A stretch of 64,000 nt of DNA from Acanthochlamys bracteata (taxonomy: Eukaryota; Streptophyta; Magnoliopsida; Pandanales; Velloziaceae), in the NCBI GenBank assembly GCA_019914995.1, contig CM034126.1, forward strand, positions 9,925,001 to 9,989,000, given 5' to 3'. Below the pieces are notes generated by a model. The model was not told where the DNA came from and searched no databases. It saw only the letters and a list, made by a program, of their open reading frames with translations. A program made the translations under genes and the position numbers. Shown here one piece after another: positions 33,625 through 48,567 of the stretch; position 1 is the first letter of the stretch, and each line of letters starts with the position of its first letter.

Positions 33625-34710
33625 CTTGGAAACCTCAGATCAAAAGATTCAATTCAGCAACGGATCGCGATCGATCGATCGATCGATGTGTGTGCTGTTG
33701 CACGTGTTCTTGTTCTGTGTTTGTAACTACCCATCAAAGCTTGCCTGGTGTACGTATGGGGACTAAGGAATGAGAACATATTCTGCCGCGTGGCATTCGA
33801 GAACATTTTTTGCATCTGTAATTTGTTCATGTTTGTGACCAGATAACGCATAGCCTAGAGCAATTTTCTTCTTAATTTAATAAGTTGATTTTTTTTGTCT
33901 CGTACTCAGAAAGCAGTTGTTGCTTGTTGGTATGTGAAGCCCAAAACTTCTTTTCAGAATAACCAACTGCCACGAGTTATTAATTTGCTTTATCAAATAG
34001 TTCCAAGTTATTATATATAGTACACGCCTTTCATCTACAGGAGATGCAGACTAATAAGATAGCAGTTGAGTGCTAAAGCATATCTGAAAAATAGTCAGAA
34101 CTAGATAATTTTTCCGAGTACTTTTCTTTTTTTTCTTTTAATCTTTTAATTTTTTGGATAAATTTTATAATATATTTTTAAATTTTAAAAAATATATAAA
34201 AATTTTACATCATACATTTGATTATTACTTACGTATATTATTTTTGATAAAAAAATATTTTTAAAAATATTTTTTTCTAAATCACTTCCTAATATTTAGA
34301 AAATGCTTCTGTTTCGAAGAAGTTGCTGTCAAGGTATTCGGCTTATCCGATAAAATAAGAGAGAGATAACACGATGGATGAAAATATGCGCAGATGAGCA
34401 CTTCGGCAGATGGGCACGGCAACAAAGACCAGAACACAAGTTTGTTTTGAATAATTCACCCCTTTGAGTGACCACAAAATACAAGAGAGGTTTTCTACAC
34501 CAGCCAGATGGGGAAACGTGAAACTGCATCTTCTGAAATGCAAAGAGAGAAAAAGCCAGTGTACTGCAAAATAACAACATATCATATTTACAATAAATGT
34601 TTTTTAAAGGAAGTTCAACTGCATGAGTTCAAGCAAATAAGCAAAAGAAAGAAGTTCGCCCATGCCATATTGTCAGACAACAGTAAATTGTTTAGTTACT
34701 TCCCAATTTA
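33625..34710. other. Spacer between ATS3-like gene and HO1
   Basis: Holds the ATS3-like promoter and the HO1 3' end. 34120-34330 is an extremely AT-rich stretch that looks like an old MITE without clear ends. No other gene is seen. Confidence 0.5.
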
Positions 34711-37700
34711 TCAAGACAGTATTAGACGGAGCATCTCCCCCGAGTACTTGAATGATTTCTCAGTCTCTTCCAAGCAACGATCTTTTTCTTCTCTAGACCA
34801 ATCCTGTAAAGGGCACACAAGAAAAATCACGATAAAGAACTGCACAAAGCAGGGAAAAAAGTTTCGACTAGCAAAAAAAACAGGTTGTCAAGACCGGGGC
34901 CTTACTTTAGCAACTTTGTTGAGCTTCTCTTTAACATTTTGCAACAGTTGAGAAAGATCACCATCCCACTTGTAGAATTCAAGCTCCTTATTGTTCAATA
35001 TCTTCGCTGCCACCTATAATCAGGCGTAACAATCAATAGTGGCTTAGCCAGCACTTGGCACTCGGCATACATATAAACATACAGCTAAATGACCTTCTAA
35101 AATAAGACAAGCTGCAAAGTAAATAGCTTAGACGGGTCATAGTTTAATGCTTTGTTTTGTTCAATATTGCAGAATTTTCAAATTGTTGTTTAAAACTAAA
35201 GCAGTCAACTATACTTCTTGAAATGATCTGGATAAGTTCATAGTTCTTGTTCGACCTCTAAGAGATAGCATGAACCATTTTGCTCATTACATACACAATA
35301 ACAATATGTGCAAAAAGAACCAAGTTTTTCAGTTTGATTTTCAAGTAAGCTACAAATTATAACTCTTAACAAGAGAAGATGTTAGGCGACTAGGCGTCTA
35401 TTAGAAAAACAGAAACCAGATAGTAATCAGGAAGTCAAAACAGAAAAGCTATTTTACTAAAGATGAACATGGGAGATGAGCTGCTTAGCTCACGCTTATA
35501 ACTTTAACCTTAAGAGCAGACAAAGCTGGGAATCTGTGACTGATCTACTACAGTTTAAGAGGTCAAGGCTTGAATACAACAAGACAGGTCTCCCTTTGGC
35601 TACTCTACCAAAGATGTGGCTAAATTGAGCTGTCTAGACTTACTCTTATAGGGCTTTGTAGCGAGAGAGTATGTCGACTAGAACCGAAAAGAAAGCCCAC
35701 AAGCAACATGCGAATCTTACCCTTTTACCAATCATTCGACCTCCAGCTGAATGAGCAAAATAGATGTTGTAAAAGTGACATATAAAAGCTTGAGGATCCT
35801 TTTCAGACAGCTCCTTCAGAACACGACCATAAGATGTTCCCGGAGATGATGGTTCAGGAATAGTGTAACCTTGTTCCTTGAACCATTCCAAGTCTTTGGA
35901 TAGCTTTTCTGACCGCTCCAAGCCTGTATTCCTGAACTCAGCATCTGTATTCCAAATCAGCTAATATGAATAAGAATTGAAAGTAAATGGGATGACAGCA
36001 AGAAAGATGCTATCATTCAACAGATTATGGTATGCAGAAGGTGCAGTCACTGTAATCTCAAACATAGTAAATAAAATGTAGCAAGTGAGCTGAATACAAA
36101 AGCAGATATCTCAAATTTTGTCAGTTTCCTCAACAGCTTTCATGTGACATCGTGATTTCTAATTTGGTGTCTTCCCTCAACCTTGAGCTGCAGTATACTT
36201 GACTTGCTCATAGGCCAAAGCATATGTTTTGATGCATAGTAGTTTAAAGATCCATCACAAGTATCCTGTACTTTTTTACTTAGAATAAAATGCACAGTAT
36301 CTCACTCTGAAATGCAGAAAGGATAAAATTGTTACACAAATATTCATCTTCAATGCATTAAAATGCAATGCCGCGATGATTTGAGGCCTAAAATTTGCAG
36401 ATTTGAGAGTCGACAGGAGAAACACGATGCTTCTCTTGATAACCACTTATCTACCAAATTCACTATGACGTGCATGTGCATTAGGATGGCAAAGCGAGCT
36501 TAGCTGCTGCTAGTCAGTTGAGTAAAGCCTTATTCTAGTACATAATGCTGTCCATCGGGGTTGTAACCACGAGGTTCCAAGACATGGTTGGAGTGGCATG
36601 CCATGTGTTAAGGGGATTTGGATTTACTCCCGTATCGCCTATGTGCTTTAGTTGTTATAAGTTCTGGGCCACTTCTCTCGTTATCATGGGGTTTTTGAGG
36701 TAGAAACCATTATTATCCCTCGCGACCCTCATACTGCTTATGTGGTCCCTTCTACTTGAGAACTGGTGTAAATGATCGGTTGTTGTTTCAATTAGGAACA
36801 CAATATAATCAACTGCATGATGACAAATGACTACAACGGTCTAATGTGTTTGGTAGAATCATGACAAATAGTAAAGAAAAGATACAAGAAAGAACATTCA
36901 CAAAAGATCACAATCACCATGGAAAATAAGCTAACACTTCAATTCTTCTAGAACTAAGGATCATTGCCTAATCAGTCAAAACCAATGTAAAAATTTATTT
37001 TAGACAAATCAGGCAGTGTGGTGAAACCATATTCGAATCATAAGCTTTATATTCACCAGATATGCATAGCCGACTACGCATCTAGAGCATCAGAGTGCTG
37101 CTAACATGTTAGGTACATATGCAAACTCTCAATAAGACCAATTTACGGTTGTTGCCAACATCTGCTGTTGTCAACGTCCTTCTAAGAGGAAGCAAACATA
37201 TAACCAGAAATATCAATGACTGTGTCACCTCTAGCCTACAACTCAAAATAATGACAGCTAAGGTGCAACTACCCAGGAACCTTGCCCTGAGGAATTGAAT
37301 GGTTTAAATCTTTGTAAATGCAAAATAAAACACACTGCATTTGCAAAAGATTTTCTGGGAAGGGCTGCTCACAGTAACAGAACATATGCTCCGATACAAC
37401 AATTAAAACTTAAGAAGCATAACCAAATACAAAAGTTAGGTACTTGAATTTTAACCACAACAACTATCAAAAGCACAAATTAACCAAAAGTCATTAGTAT
37501 AAAAAATTAATTGAATTGGAAAACTTACAAGCTGGGTTTGGAGCTCGGTTAACAATATCTTCAAGTGTATCATAGACAAGCTTGCTATCAACCAAAAATT
37601 TCAGATACCCTTCAATGGAAGGTTCCCATCTCGCAATCGGCGGGCCTTCTGGCTCCTTCTTCCCTTCCCTCGGGGCTTGGTCCCTTGTATGCAATCTCAT

Positions 37701-37973
37701 CGCGACAGCCCTCATCTCTTCTACGAATCCTTTCTCCTTCTCCTTCTTCATTCCTGCAGCCGGAGAAGAAGCTCCCGCTGTTGCCGTAGCAACCACAACT
37801 GCTGACATGGCACGCCGGTATGGGGCCCACGATAAGCTGAGTCTATTTCCACGCAGTCTAACTCCGCCGCCGGGAAGGGCCCACAGGTTACTTGCCGGCG
37901 AGGTAGTTATGCTGACATGACGTGCTTTCAGGGTATTGGTTGTTGCAGAGAAGGCAATCCCGGGTGAACCCAT
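34711..37973 (-). CDS. HO1: Heme oxygenase 1, chloroplastic
   Basis: Plastid ferredoxin-dependent heme oxygenase (HY1/HO1) that opens heme to biliverdin, the first committed step to the phytochrome chromophore. Exons 37529-37973, 35721-35944, 34906-35013 and 34711-34803 encode 289 residues. Roughly the first 70 residues are Ser/Ala/Arg-rich and fit a transit peptide. The mature start is [19 protein letters not shown], with the heme-ligand histidine at 95. Other conserved text includes [58 protein letters not shown] and [18 protein letters not shown]. The protein ends EMLRLILS, as in the family. Intron 1 is about 1.6 kb. Exon count and length match HY1-type genes. Confidence 0.95.
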
Positions 37974-38520
37974 TGCTGTTAGGAAATAAATAGTGTTGAA
38001 ATTGAAGGTTGCTTGTGGGATTGCTCCCTATGCCGAAAATTCTAGTAGAAAATTACGCAAAAGTTAGATAAAATTGAAGGAAGAGGTTGGCAATCGTAAT
38101 CGACTGAGGCAGTTGTCTTCAAGAAATCTCTAAACTTTTTTGGGAAATTGAAACAATCGCACTCTTGCTTACTTGTGGAGAACAGAATCATTAAGATATA
38201 GCTGTTAACTTCAGAGAGGAGCTTTTAAAAATAACCAAATTGAAATTTCTGATTAATTCATTTAAGAAAGAACAAACGGCAATGACTATAATTTAATTTC
38301 CTTTTTAAGATAAAAATGAATAAATAATTACAGTCGTGGTTTGCGTCATTGCGTGGATAGACAATCGAGACACCATGTCTTGACTTTTATTCAATCACAC
38401 GTTTTGTAATGGTGGCCCATATACTGTGTTACGGACGAAATCAATTAATGTTCCAAACATTTTGTCAAACTAGGAAAGCATGCACCATATACACTACACT
38501 TATTTGTTCAATCTATTGAT
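37974..38520. other. Spacer between HO1 and the peroxidase gene
   Basis: About 550 bases containing the HO1 promoter and leader and the 3' end of the peroxidase gene, both on the minus strand. No other feature is seen. Confidence 0.5.
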
Positions 38521-40050
<1,530 letters not shown>

Positions 40051-41155
40051 TTTGTTCTTTAAACACCGCAGATGAAATCGAATAAATTCGGAGAACTTAT
40101 AACTGGTATAATACTACTATAGATTTGAAACATATAACCTGCAAGGGAAATGCATTATCGGAGAGGTTTATATAGGTTGATCAATATCCATAGTGAAAAC
40201 TAGTGGAACATTTTTGTGGACCATTTCGATCTTTTTATGATCTTTATTTATGCAAATTTATGTGAATATATAAACATACATGCGGAAATTGTCATACTTC
40301 CACACTACTTCACAACAGCAAGTTGTAAGGGATTGTTTGTGGTGCGTTTCTTTTCGCACTGCTTTTTATTCCAGAAAATTTTTCCAATTATCAATAAATT
40401 TTTAAAAATTTTTTTCAAAAGTTTGAAAATTATAGTTGAATTATATATCGTAGAATTTTTATACATATAATTTTTTTAAGTTAAAAAAATTAAGCTTATT
40501 TTTTAAAAAGTCTTAAAATAAGTTCTATTTTAGAAAAACTCTTTATTTTAAACATGCTGAGATCAATTAATTCCATGTATTTGCTTTTTCTGCTTTTTCA
40601 TATTGCACAAAAGTACTGATTCTCGCAAGTTATAGCTAGTATGCATCAAGCTGGACACCACATTCACCTGAAAATTAATATTCTTAACAAGACAGTATTA
40701 AATGACAATTTTTTCCCCACCAAATTCAATTTCTGCATGTTTTTTATTAAGTTTCAAGTGTGATTTCAGTTGTTCAATCACTTAGCATCAATTAACTGGT
40801 TGAGCTAAAGCAAATAGAGAGATATATAACCTAAACTACGTAAAATATTTAGGTAACGCGTTAGTCGGAGCTGTCTCATGATCCAAATAAACAAAGCCAT
40901 TAATAATACAACATCAAGTTAGTCTCATGAATGAAGAAGTTGATAAGTACGTGAATTGTATAGTGCCTTCTGCTATCAAATTAAAGCAAAGCGTAAAGCA
41001 GACAAAAGAAAAACTGCCATTTTTTTTCTTTGGATACAAAGTCAGCGGAACATGAGTTGGTTCACACAAAAACAAAGAGGTGACGAAGAGAAACTGCTTT
41101 AACATGTTTAATGTTGAACAAAGAAAATAGAAAAGTTATTAGCTAGTTTTTCATG
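40051..41155. other. Peroxidase upstream region
   Basis: About 1.1 kb containing the peroxidase promoter. 40345-40560 is AT-rich with MITE-like composition but no clear boundaries. No gene is seen. Confidence 0.5.
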
Positions 41156-41731
41156 GAGATGATAATATGAATTAATAGATCAAATTTGAAACGATTCATT
41201 TAAAAATCAGATTAAAATCGTTCATTTATAATCCGTACTTATATATTTATATAATTCAAAATATCAAACATAATCCAATTCATTTAATAATTAGCTCAAT
41301 GAATCAAATTTTAATAATTAAAATTATTAAAATGAGAATCATAAATAAACTTCTAATAATAATAGATAAAAATTATTAGGTACTATATATTCAAGACAAG
41401 AAAAAATTAACTATACTAAAGTCTATAAATTAACTAAAAAATTAATCAAAATATATTAAATTAAGCTAAAAACATATTTAATATAAATTAAAATTTAATA
41501 TTACTATCATAAATATTTCTTTAATTATTAGCTAATATATATTATATAAATAATCATACGAATTAGATAGACTAATTTTGATTTAATTCAAAAATGATCC
41601 GAAATTATTTAATTAATTGGGTTGATTTTGGATTGAAAGTCTATCTGAACCCATCTAAAATCAAATCTGAACCTGATTAAATAGATCGTTTTGAGTTAAA
41701 TTTACTAATCGGATCTATATTGTCATCTTGA
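41156..41731. mobile_element. Mutator-type MITE, member 1
   Basis: 576 bases flanked by a perfect 9-bp duplication TTTTTCATG (41147-41155 and 41732-41740). The ends AGATGATAATAT and ATATTGTCATCT are inverted repeats with one mismatch. The interior is AT-rich and resembles the MITE at 44070-44625 (shared aataattaaaattatt and long aataataat stretches). No coding. Confidence 0.8.
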
Positions 41732-41840
41732 TTTTTCATGCTTTTTATATATATGTTACAGGTGATCAACGTGTCGAAATTGATATAATATGAATCACTA
41801 ACTAGCAAATAATTAAAGAGAAAGGATAGCTTATAATATT

Positions 41841-43468
41841 TAAATAAACCTGCAAAATCAACTCAAAAGAAGAAGGATGAATTGAGTTGATAATAAAAAA
41901 ATTTCGATTAACAAAAGTTCCTACAGACATCAAATAGTCGGTTGTGTGTGTGATAAATTCTACAAACAGATATTAGCACTGCAAATTTTATAGTAAGAAA
42001 ATATAACGGTAAATCAAAGTTATTCAGGAGATGTACGTAGCTCGGCAAATTTCGTTGCGTACATTCACAGGTGCTTTTTCACAAGAACTGAGGCTTCATT
42101 AGACTTTTAACAAGGTACACTTACAAAAAGCAAATTGATTCACCAAGCATACTTATTCTTATGGATTTTCTTATACCAGACAACTCTCTTACGGCCTGCT
42201 GGACACATATGTCCATCTGACTGAATTGCTAGTCTTGTTACAAAGTTAATAAACTCCTAGCAAGCTACAACCGAGCTTCTTCCACAAGTGCTCAAAGCAC
42301 TTAGTCTCTAATTTATAGAGAATTAAAGCAACACTGCTTAAGTACAGGATCAATCTCAACGCAATAAATAAACTTAAAGTTAGATAGAGAGATGATCAAA
42401 AGAGCTGCCAGAGAATGTTTTCAATAAATGATCAGCAGCATTGAAAAATCTTTTCTTTGAAGAATTGAGTCGGTGTAATGTTTGTTTGCTATTTTTTGAA
42501 TTGCTCAATATATTTCTTTTCTTCTGTTATGTATCTCTTCTTCTTCTTATATTATCTCTGCTTATAGAAAAGAGTTTCTTCTTTCCGTTGGAGTCTTCAA
42601 GTCTGCAATAAATTTCAAGACTGAGATGAAAATATATCCATCAGTTTTTGTAGTTGTATCATGATTTCATTTGGCTAGTTTAGTACAAATTTTTTCATCA
42701 GCATTAAATGTAAGGAAGAAAGAAATTCAAACTCCCACCTGATCACTGTCCACTTGCTTCAACTGAGTTAGCTTCCTTTAACTTGCTCCGGTTGTGGTTT
42801 CCTTTAAGTGATGTAGACCCTAACAACTTATTTTTTGTTTTCTTACTTGGAGCTAAGTTGGATGTGAGTCTCTTTAGTGAATCCGTTAATCTAGCTGACA
42901 TTCTTCTCGCTAGCAGGTGAGTCTGCCAAGTTGGTCTAAATTCTTCCAAGCTTGCTGTTCACCTTTACGACTGAAGGCTTGTTTCCTTTAGTGACCGAAC
43001 TTGAAGGTTGACCCGTTGTTGATCTTCCTATTTGTAACATCTTAGTTTCTATAGTATGACTTATGTAACCTTATCTGATAAAGTAAGCACTTTAAAATCT
43101 TAAGCTATTGATTGAAGTTTGTAGTCCAGTTGATGGTGATAATCCTTTGTTCGATTCTTGCTCAGTCAAGGATATAGCATCTATATAGCTGACTGTTTCT
43201 TTGTCCATGTGTGCTATGTTCTTTGGTTATTGTTAATGAGTCTCTGAGAGAATTCTGCATACAGATAGCACTCAAGTAGTTAACTGTTAAATGGCTATGT
43301 GTAGGTGAAAGATCTTTTAGCATAGCTGGCTTGTTATTTGCTTAATATAAGATAAATTTTATTTATGAGATCCTGTAGAGCTTGATTGTAGCTGATTTGT
43401 TCAATTAAGTCATAAATTACAATTCATTAATTATTATTATTATCAGAATTAATTTTGAAATTTCAACA
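41841..43468 (+). repeat. Long solo LTR, family member 2
   Basis: 1,628 bases flanked by ATATT on both sides (41836-41840 and 43469-43473). It starts TAAATAAACC (TG mutated) and ends TTTCAACA. It carries the family landmarks: GGATGAATTGAGTTG near the start, a ctcggcaaatttcg...cgtacattcacaggtg block near 42040, and tcatcagcattaaatgtaaggaag near 42700. The last of these is also in 11570-13597, on the other strand. No protein domain. Confidence 0.85.
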
Positions 43469-43473
43469 ATATT

Positions 43474-44060
43474 TTATAAGATCGAACTGTAGAAAATTAT
43501 CGAGAATTTATAGCATTTTCAGCTAAAACCTTCTTTTCAGCCAGAACGCTAGTACTCATGATATTAATATTATCCAAAAGTTCCTTTTGAATTTATTGCT
43601 CTGTACAACACTCTCTACCTTCAAACAAATTGGTTAGGTTATATACGCACTAGGAACTGCATGAAGTAGATTTTTTTTTACCTTGCAGTTATATGTATTG
43701 ATCAGCTTGTAGATGAGATATCGCCTTGTGAATTATAACTCAGCATTAAAATTCTATTACATATACAACAATTTAAAGCTGAGACACAATCAATAACAAC
43801 CTAAACATCCAACAAATTTCTAGGTTCACAAAATCACCTGTTTAATACACAAACATGAATTTGGTCAGATGCGTTGGTAGGTTCTACTCCCTTTACACAA
43901 GCTTCTTTAGAAGTTAACATTCAACAATTTCAAAGACAGCTATTTCCTTGTTTGCTGAAATTGTAAGGAGACCAAACCTCTCAAAATTTCATGCTACCTC
44001 AGTTATAGGGAGAAACTTAGGAAAATGGTCACTTAAGAAATTTGAAGTTGCTATGTGTTG
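43474..44060. other. Gene-free spacer
   Basis: Lies between a solo LTR and a MITE. No gene or repeat boundary is seen. Confidence 0.5.
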
Positions 44061-44069
44061 TTATACTTA

Positions 44070-44625
44070 GGGGTGGCAATTTAGATTTCTTAATCGATTT
44101 TGGATCGACCTATATAATAATCGGGTCAAGATTATTCAATCATAATTCGACTCATTTATTTATATAGGTCAAAACTGTCAACTCTAATCCAACCTATTTA
44201 TAATCGGGTCAAACTCAGATCGACCCATTTAATAATTAAAATTATTCAAATAAAAATTATAAATATTAATTAATAATAATAATATATAAAAATTATTAAT
44301 TGTGATATATTTAAAAAATATTAATTTTGATAAAATTTATAAATTAAATAAAAATTAGTTAAATTAAGATAAATTAAAAAATATATATATAAATTAACTT
44401 CAAATTTTTTTTTATTCTAATTATTAAATAATATATACTATATAAATAGTTATAAGGGTTAAACGGGTCAATTTTGGGTCAACGCAAATCCGATCCGAAT
44501 TCGTTTAAAATTTTCAAATCATTTTCGGGTCGATCCGAATCCGACTAAAACTTGACTAGAACTCGACCTTTTCGCGTCGGTTTCGTGTCGAGTTTTCAAG
44601 TTTGGTCGAAATTTGCCAACCCTGG
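44070..44625. mobile_element. Mutator-type MITE, member 2
   Basis: 556 bases flanked by the perfect 9-bp duplication TTATACTTA (44061-44069 and 44626-44634). The ends GGGGTGGCAATTT and AAATTTGCCAACCC are imperfect inverted repeats. The right half contains repeated gggtc/gacc words, such as cgggtcaattttgggtcaac. Non-coding. Confidence 0.85.
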
Positions 44626-44634
44626 TTATACTTA

Positions 44635-46532
44635 TAGTGCTTAGCAAATCTTGAACGTATGATCAGTTATAGTTGAAAGAGCTGTGCGCCTAACTAATGA
44701 ACAAGTTAAAAACTCATCCTGTAAGAGGCACACGCAACAAAGCTCTCTAAACTTATAAAGCAACACTTGAATCTTGATGTGTTTTCTCGAACTACTACAG
44801 CATACAGACTTTGTAGATGAAAACCACCGAACATGGGAGTGCTGAAATGCAGCTTTTAATGGATTCAGGCTGGCTGATCGAAAGGAGGATGCAACTTTTT
44901 TATTTGTAATTCTCAAAACGGAGTCATTATAGTATTTGTTTGTTGAAACGTAACCTTATGCGAGCTTCTAATATTTGCCTTAAAAGAAAGTTACTAGTTT
45001 TTTGTATCATTACTCAATCAAACTAAGTACTCAAAAAAGCCACAAAATCCTTTGCTGGAAGATGCTTGGGTCATGTTGCAAGATTTCAAGTGAGGTGCTT
45101 TTCTATTTCAAATAAACATTTTCTTAATAATTTTTTTATAGTTTTTTAAGTTTTTGTAAAGAATTTAGAAAATATAAGTAATCATACATCATAAATAATT
45201 TATATAAATTTTTTAAATATGAAACAATTTTAAAATTCTTTTATTTTCTAAAAGGTTTTATTGTTAGCTATCTCAAAATGTGAATTTTAATTTGCAATTC
45301 AGATTGAGTGAATGTTTGGGAGTGTTTTTATCCTAACTCGAAAACGTACCCAAATTGTTTCCCAAAAATTAATTTTTTGAACTTTTTTTTAAAATTTGGA
45401 AGTTATGAGTAAATAATGCATTATATAGTTTTTATGTGTACAATTTTTAAAGTTAAAAATACCTTATTTTTCAAAAGTTTTATTAGAATATTTTTTTTAA
45501 GTATTTGACTTCTAGCAACCCCAAAACAACCGTAGAAGTAGAAACTTATCTAATTGACGTTATGGGCATGTTTACCTATATATGAACTTACTATTTCCAA
45601 AAAAAAAAAAAACTTCTTGTAACTCATTTTCAAAACAAAATAAAACACAAAAAGATTTTCATTTTTCCAAACAAAAACTTCACTTTTAAATTACAAAATT
45701 TAAAACTTGAAAGTTTACTTCTAAACTCAATTTTCATACTAGTAAACACAAAACTAACTTTTTGAATGTGTTTACTTAAGGTTTAAATTCACTTTTTCTT
45801 GCAAAAAATTGTAATTCTAATTATTTTTACAACAAAGTAACATAAAAATTAAAATTTAATTTTTTAGCCAAAACTCCACATTTAAAATTAAATTTATAAC
45901 TAAATTTTAACTTTCAAACTCACTTTTAAATTTTATTTTTAAAAAAGTTTACTTTAAAAAATCTACTCTTAAAAACTCAATCTAAAGCGTACGAAAGACG
46001 CCCTATACATCGAAGGGCATGAAAGGGTGGATGTTGTAAATGCTGAAAGGTTTTGAATGTTTATTTTGAATTAAATTTGAAAAGTGAGTTAAAAAAATTA
46101 AATAAAAAATTAAAATATTTAATAAAATAAAATTATATTAAATAAGATTTAAAAAATATTTAGAAAAATATATATTTTATTTATTTATTTATTTTATATT
46201 AAAAATAAATTTAAAAAATAAAATTTATGTCATAGAAAATACGCCCTTTGTAGAAACAAGCTCATCTATTTTATTGGACCTTTTGGGCTCATTACTTTCA
46301 TAGAGATCATCAATTGTATGGGCTTCAACATAACAAGTAGCAGACCTGTGAACTAGTCCAAGTTCATCCATCTAAGACGGCTAATCTAATCCGCCGTATT
46401 TACATAATTTCGTCCACCGACTTTCTGGACATCTTTATCTTTCGGGCCCTTCCACCATTTACCCCTTTCCCTCGCTTTTCTTCTAGCTGAAAAAAAAATT
46501 TCTTCAGATTTTTTTTCTTCCATCAATCAATC
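44635..46532. other. RH41 upstream region with AT-rich MITE-like segments
   Basis: 45300-45540 and 45550-46010 have MITE-like shapes: short GC-containing ends such as gggcatgtttac at the left and gacgccc at the right of the second, around A/T-rich cores. Target duplications are unclear. The last 130 bases before 46533 are the RH41 leader. The open frame at 44641-44916 has no recognisable domain. Confidence 0.45.
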
Positions 46533-48144
46533 ATGGAACAAACCAATCAATCACTACCAGATGAATCAACAGGTAGCGAAGCTCATTGTATTTCTTTCAA
46601 TTCAACTGAAAGAAGTTTTGAATTATTTTTTCTGATTTTGAACAGATTGCGATCCGGTGAAGCAGAAGAGCTCTGATCAACGGCCGCCACTCCTTGGCGA
46701 GCCCGTTTGCGCTGTTTGTGGCCGTTACGGTGAGTATATCTGTGACGAGACGGATGATGACGTCTGCAGTATCGAGTGCAAGCTCTCCGTTCTCTCACGT
46801 CGCAGCCGCCACTTAGGGAGGACCTTCGCCGCCCACGTCGGCGTCGATGAGTGCTTCTACGTTCGCGACAGCTGTGGAACTGACTCAGTTCGTGATCGGA
46901 TTGGAGTGACCGTGAAAGGAGACTCCGTCCCTTCGCCGTTACTCTCATTCACCGATCAGGGACTGCCACGTAAGCTTCAAGCTAACCTGGACGCTGCTGG
47001 GTATGTGGTACCCACGCCAGTGCAGATGCAGACTGTTCCTGCGGCAATCGAAGGACGGAGTTTGTTGGTGTGTGCTGATACCGGCTCTGGTAAAACTGCT
47101 TCCTTCCTTATACCTGTGATTTCTTATTGTTCATCAAAACGAATGGATTACGCTGGGAAAAGATTGCCATTGGCAATTATTTTGGCTCCGACTAGGGAGC
47201 TATGTGTACAGATTGAAGAGCAGGCGAAAGTGCTTGGAAAAGGCTTGCCTTTTAAGACTGCTTTAGTTGTTGGAGGTGATCCAATGCCTGGACAGGTTTA
47301 CAGAATTGATAATGGTGTTGAGTTGGTTATTGGTACCCCTGGCAGGGTTATTGATCTTTTCAGCAAGCACGAAGTGGAGCTCGGTGATGTTGGTGTTTTG
47401 GTGTTGGATGAGGTTGATTGCATGCTGCAAAGGGGGTTTAAAGACCAGGTGTTGCAGATTTTTCAGGCCCTGGCACGGCCACAAGTCCTGATGTTTTCTG
47501 CAACGGTGTTGCAGGAGGTGGAGAGGTTGGCAAGGTCAATTGCTAATGACTTGGTGGTCATATCTGTGGGTAAACCTGGCAAGCCATGTTTAGCGGTCAA
47601 GCAGGTCGTTATCTGGGTAGAATCCAAGCTGAAGAAGCAAAAGCTGTTTGATATACTGACCAGTAAGCAATATTTTAGGCCTCCAGCAGTTGTGTTTGTA
47701 AGCTCAAGATTAGGGGCAGATCTTTTGTCAGATGCCATCAAAGTTGCTACGGGACTGAAAGCTCTTTCAATACATGGAGAGAAGGAGATGAAGGACAGGA
47801 GGGAAACTTTGAGGTTGTTTTTGACAGGTGATGTTTCTGTAATTGTTTCCACAGGTGTTCTTGGGCGGGGAGTGGATCTTTTGAAAGTACAGCAGGTTAT
47901 TGTATTTGACATGCCAAACTCAATGGAGGAATATGTTCATCAGGTTGGAAGGGCATCAAGAATGGGAGAGGCCGGCAATGCAATTGTGTTTGTGAATGAA
48001 GAAGACAGGAAGCTGTTTAAGGAGCTGGTTCAAAATCTGAAATGTTCTGGCTCTCCTATTCCACGAGAACTTGCCAATCTAAGTTGTTCAGTTGCAACTT
48101 ACCCTGCCTGTGGTCGATACAAGAAAAGGAAGTATGGTTCTTAA
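46533..48144 (+). CDS. RH41: DEAD-box RNA helicase 41-like with HIT zinc finger
   Basis: ATP-dependent RNA helicase of the plant RH41 type, recognised by an N-terminal HIT zinc finger fused to a DEAD-box core. Exon 1 (46533-46572) supplies MEQTNQSLPDEST and exon 2 (46646-48144) the rest, 512 residues in all. The HIT finger spans about residues 35-60 (CAVCGRYGEYIC, CSIEC). Helicase motifs in order are PTPVQMQ (Q), ADTGSGKT (147-154), PTREL, TPGR, DEVD (258-261, in place of DEAD), SAT, VSTGVLGRGVDLL and HQVGRASRMG. The last motif departs from the common HRxGRxGR form. Exon 2 is one long uninterrupted frame. The exact RNA target is unknown. Confidence 0.94.
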
Positions 48145-48531
48145 TGCGATCCGGTGTCTTTTTCAAAACTTCCTGAGAGAAAGAGTGTCACAAATTAGAG
48201 AAGGGAGCAGGCGTTAATAATGTGGATCAGAAACTGCTCAAGCAAATCTTGGAGTATCTGAAGTCTTCTGGAGCTGTTATGTGACATACCTTGCCTATTA
48301 GCCATTGATGAATGAAGAGGAAGACATGAGGTAGTGCCATCATTGTACTTATGATCTTGCAGCTGCTGATTATACCAGCAGTTACCCTTTTCCAAGTATA
48401 CTGCTTACAACTTTATTAGCAATGGCATTACAAGGTGGGAGGAGTCAAGTCGATCATGACTGAGGAACCTTGAAAACTCAAGCTCCTTAGCAATCTGGTA
48501 TGAAGTAGAAGTACTCCAGATTATCTTTTGG

Positions 48532-48567
<36 letters not shown>

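Noticed and set aside
33361..33766. Plus-strand open frames over ATS3-like exon 1
   Set aside because: They lie opposite the real exon and leader, and their translations are low-complexity and Thr/Arg-rich.
34508..34951. 147-codon plus-strand frame over the last two HO1 exons
   Set aside because: Antisense to well-supported HO1 coding sequence and splice sites; no domain.
36540..36790. GC-richer island in HO1 intron 1 that might be a SINE
   Set aside because: No convincing pol III A and B boxes, no poly-A tail and no target duplication were found.
44641..44916. 91-codon minus-strand frame
   Set aside because: No domain or homologous feature; flanked by MITE sequence.
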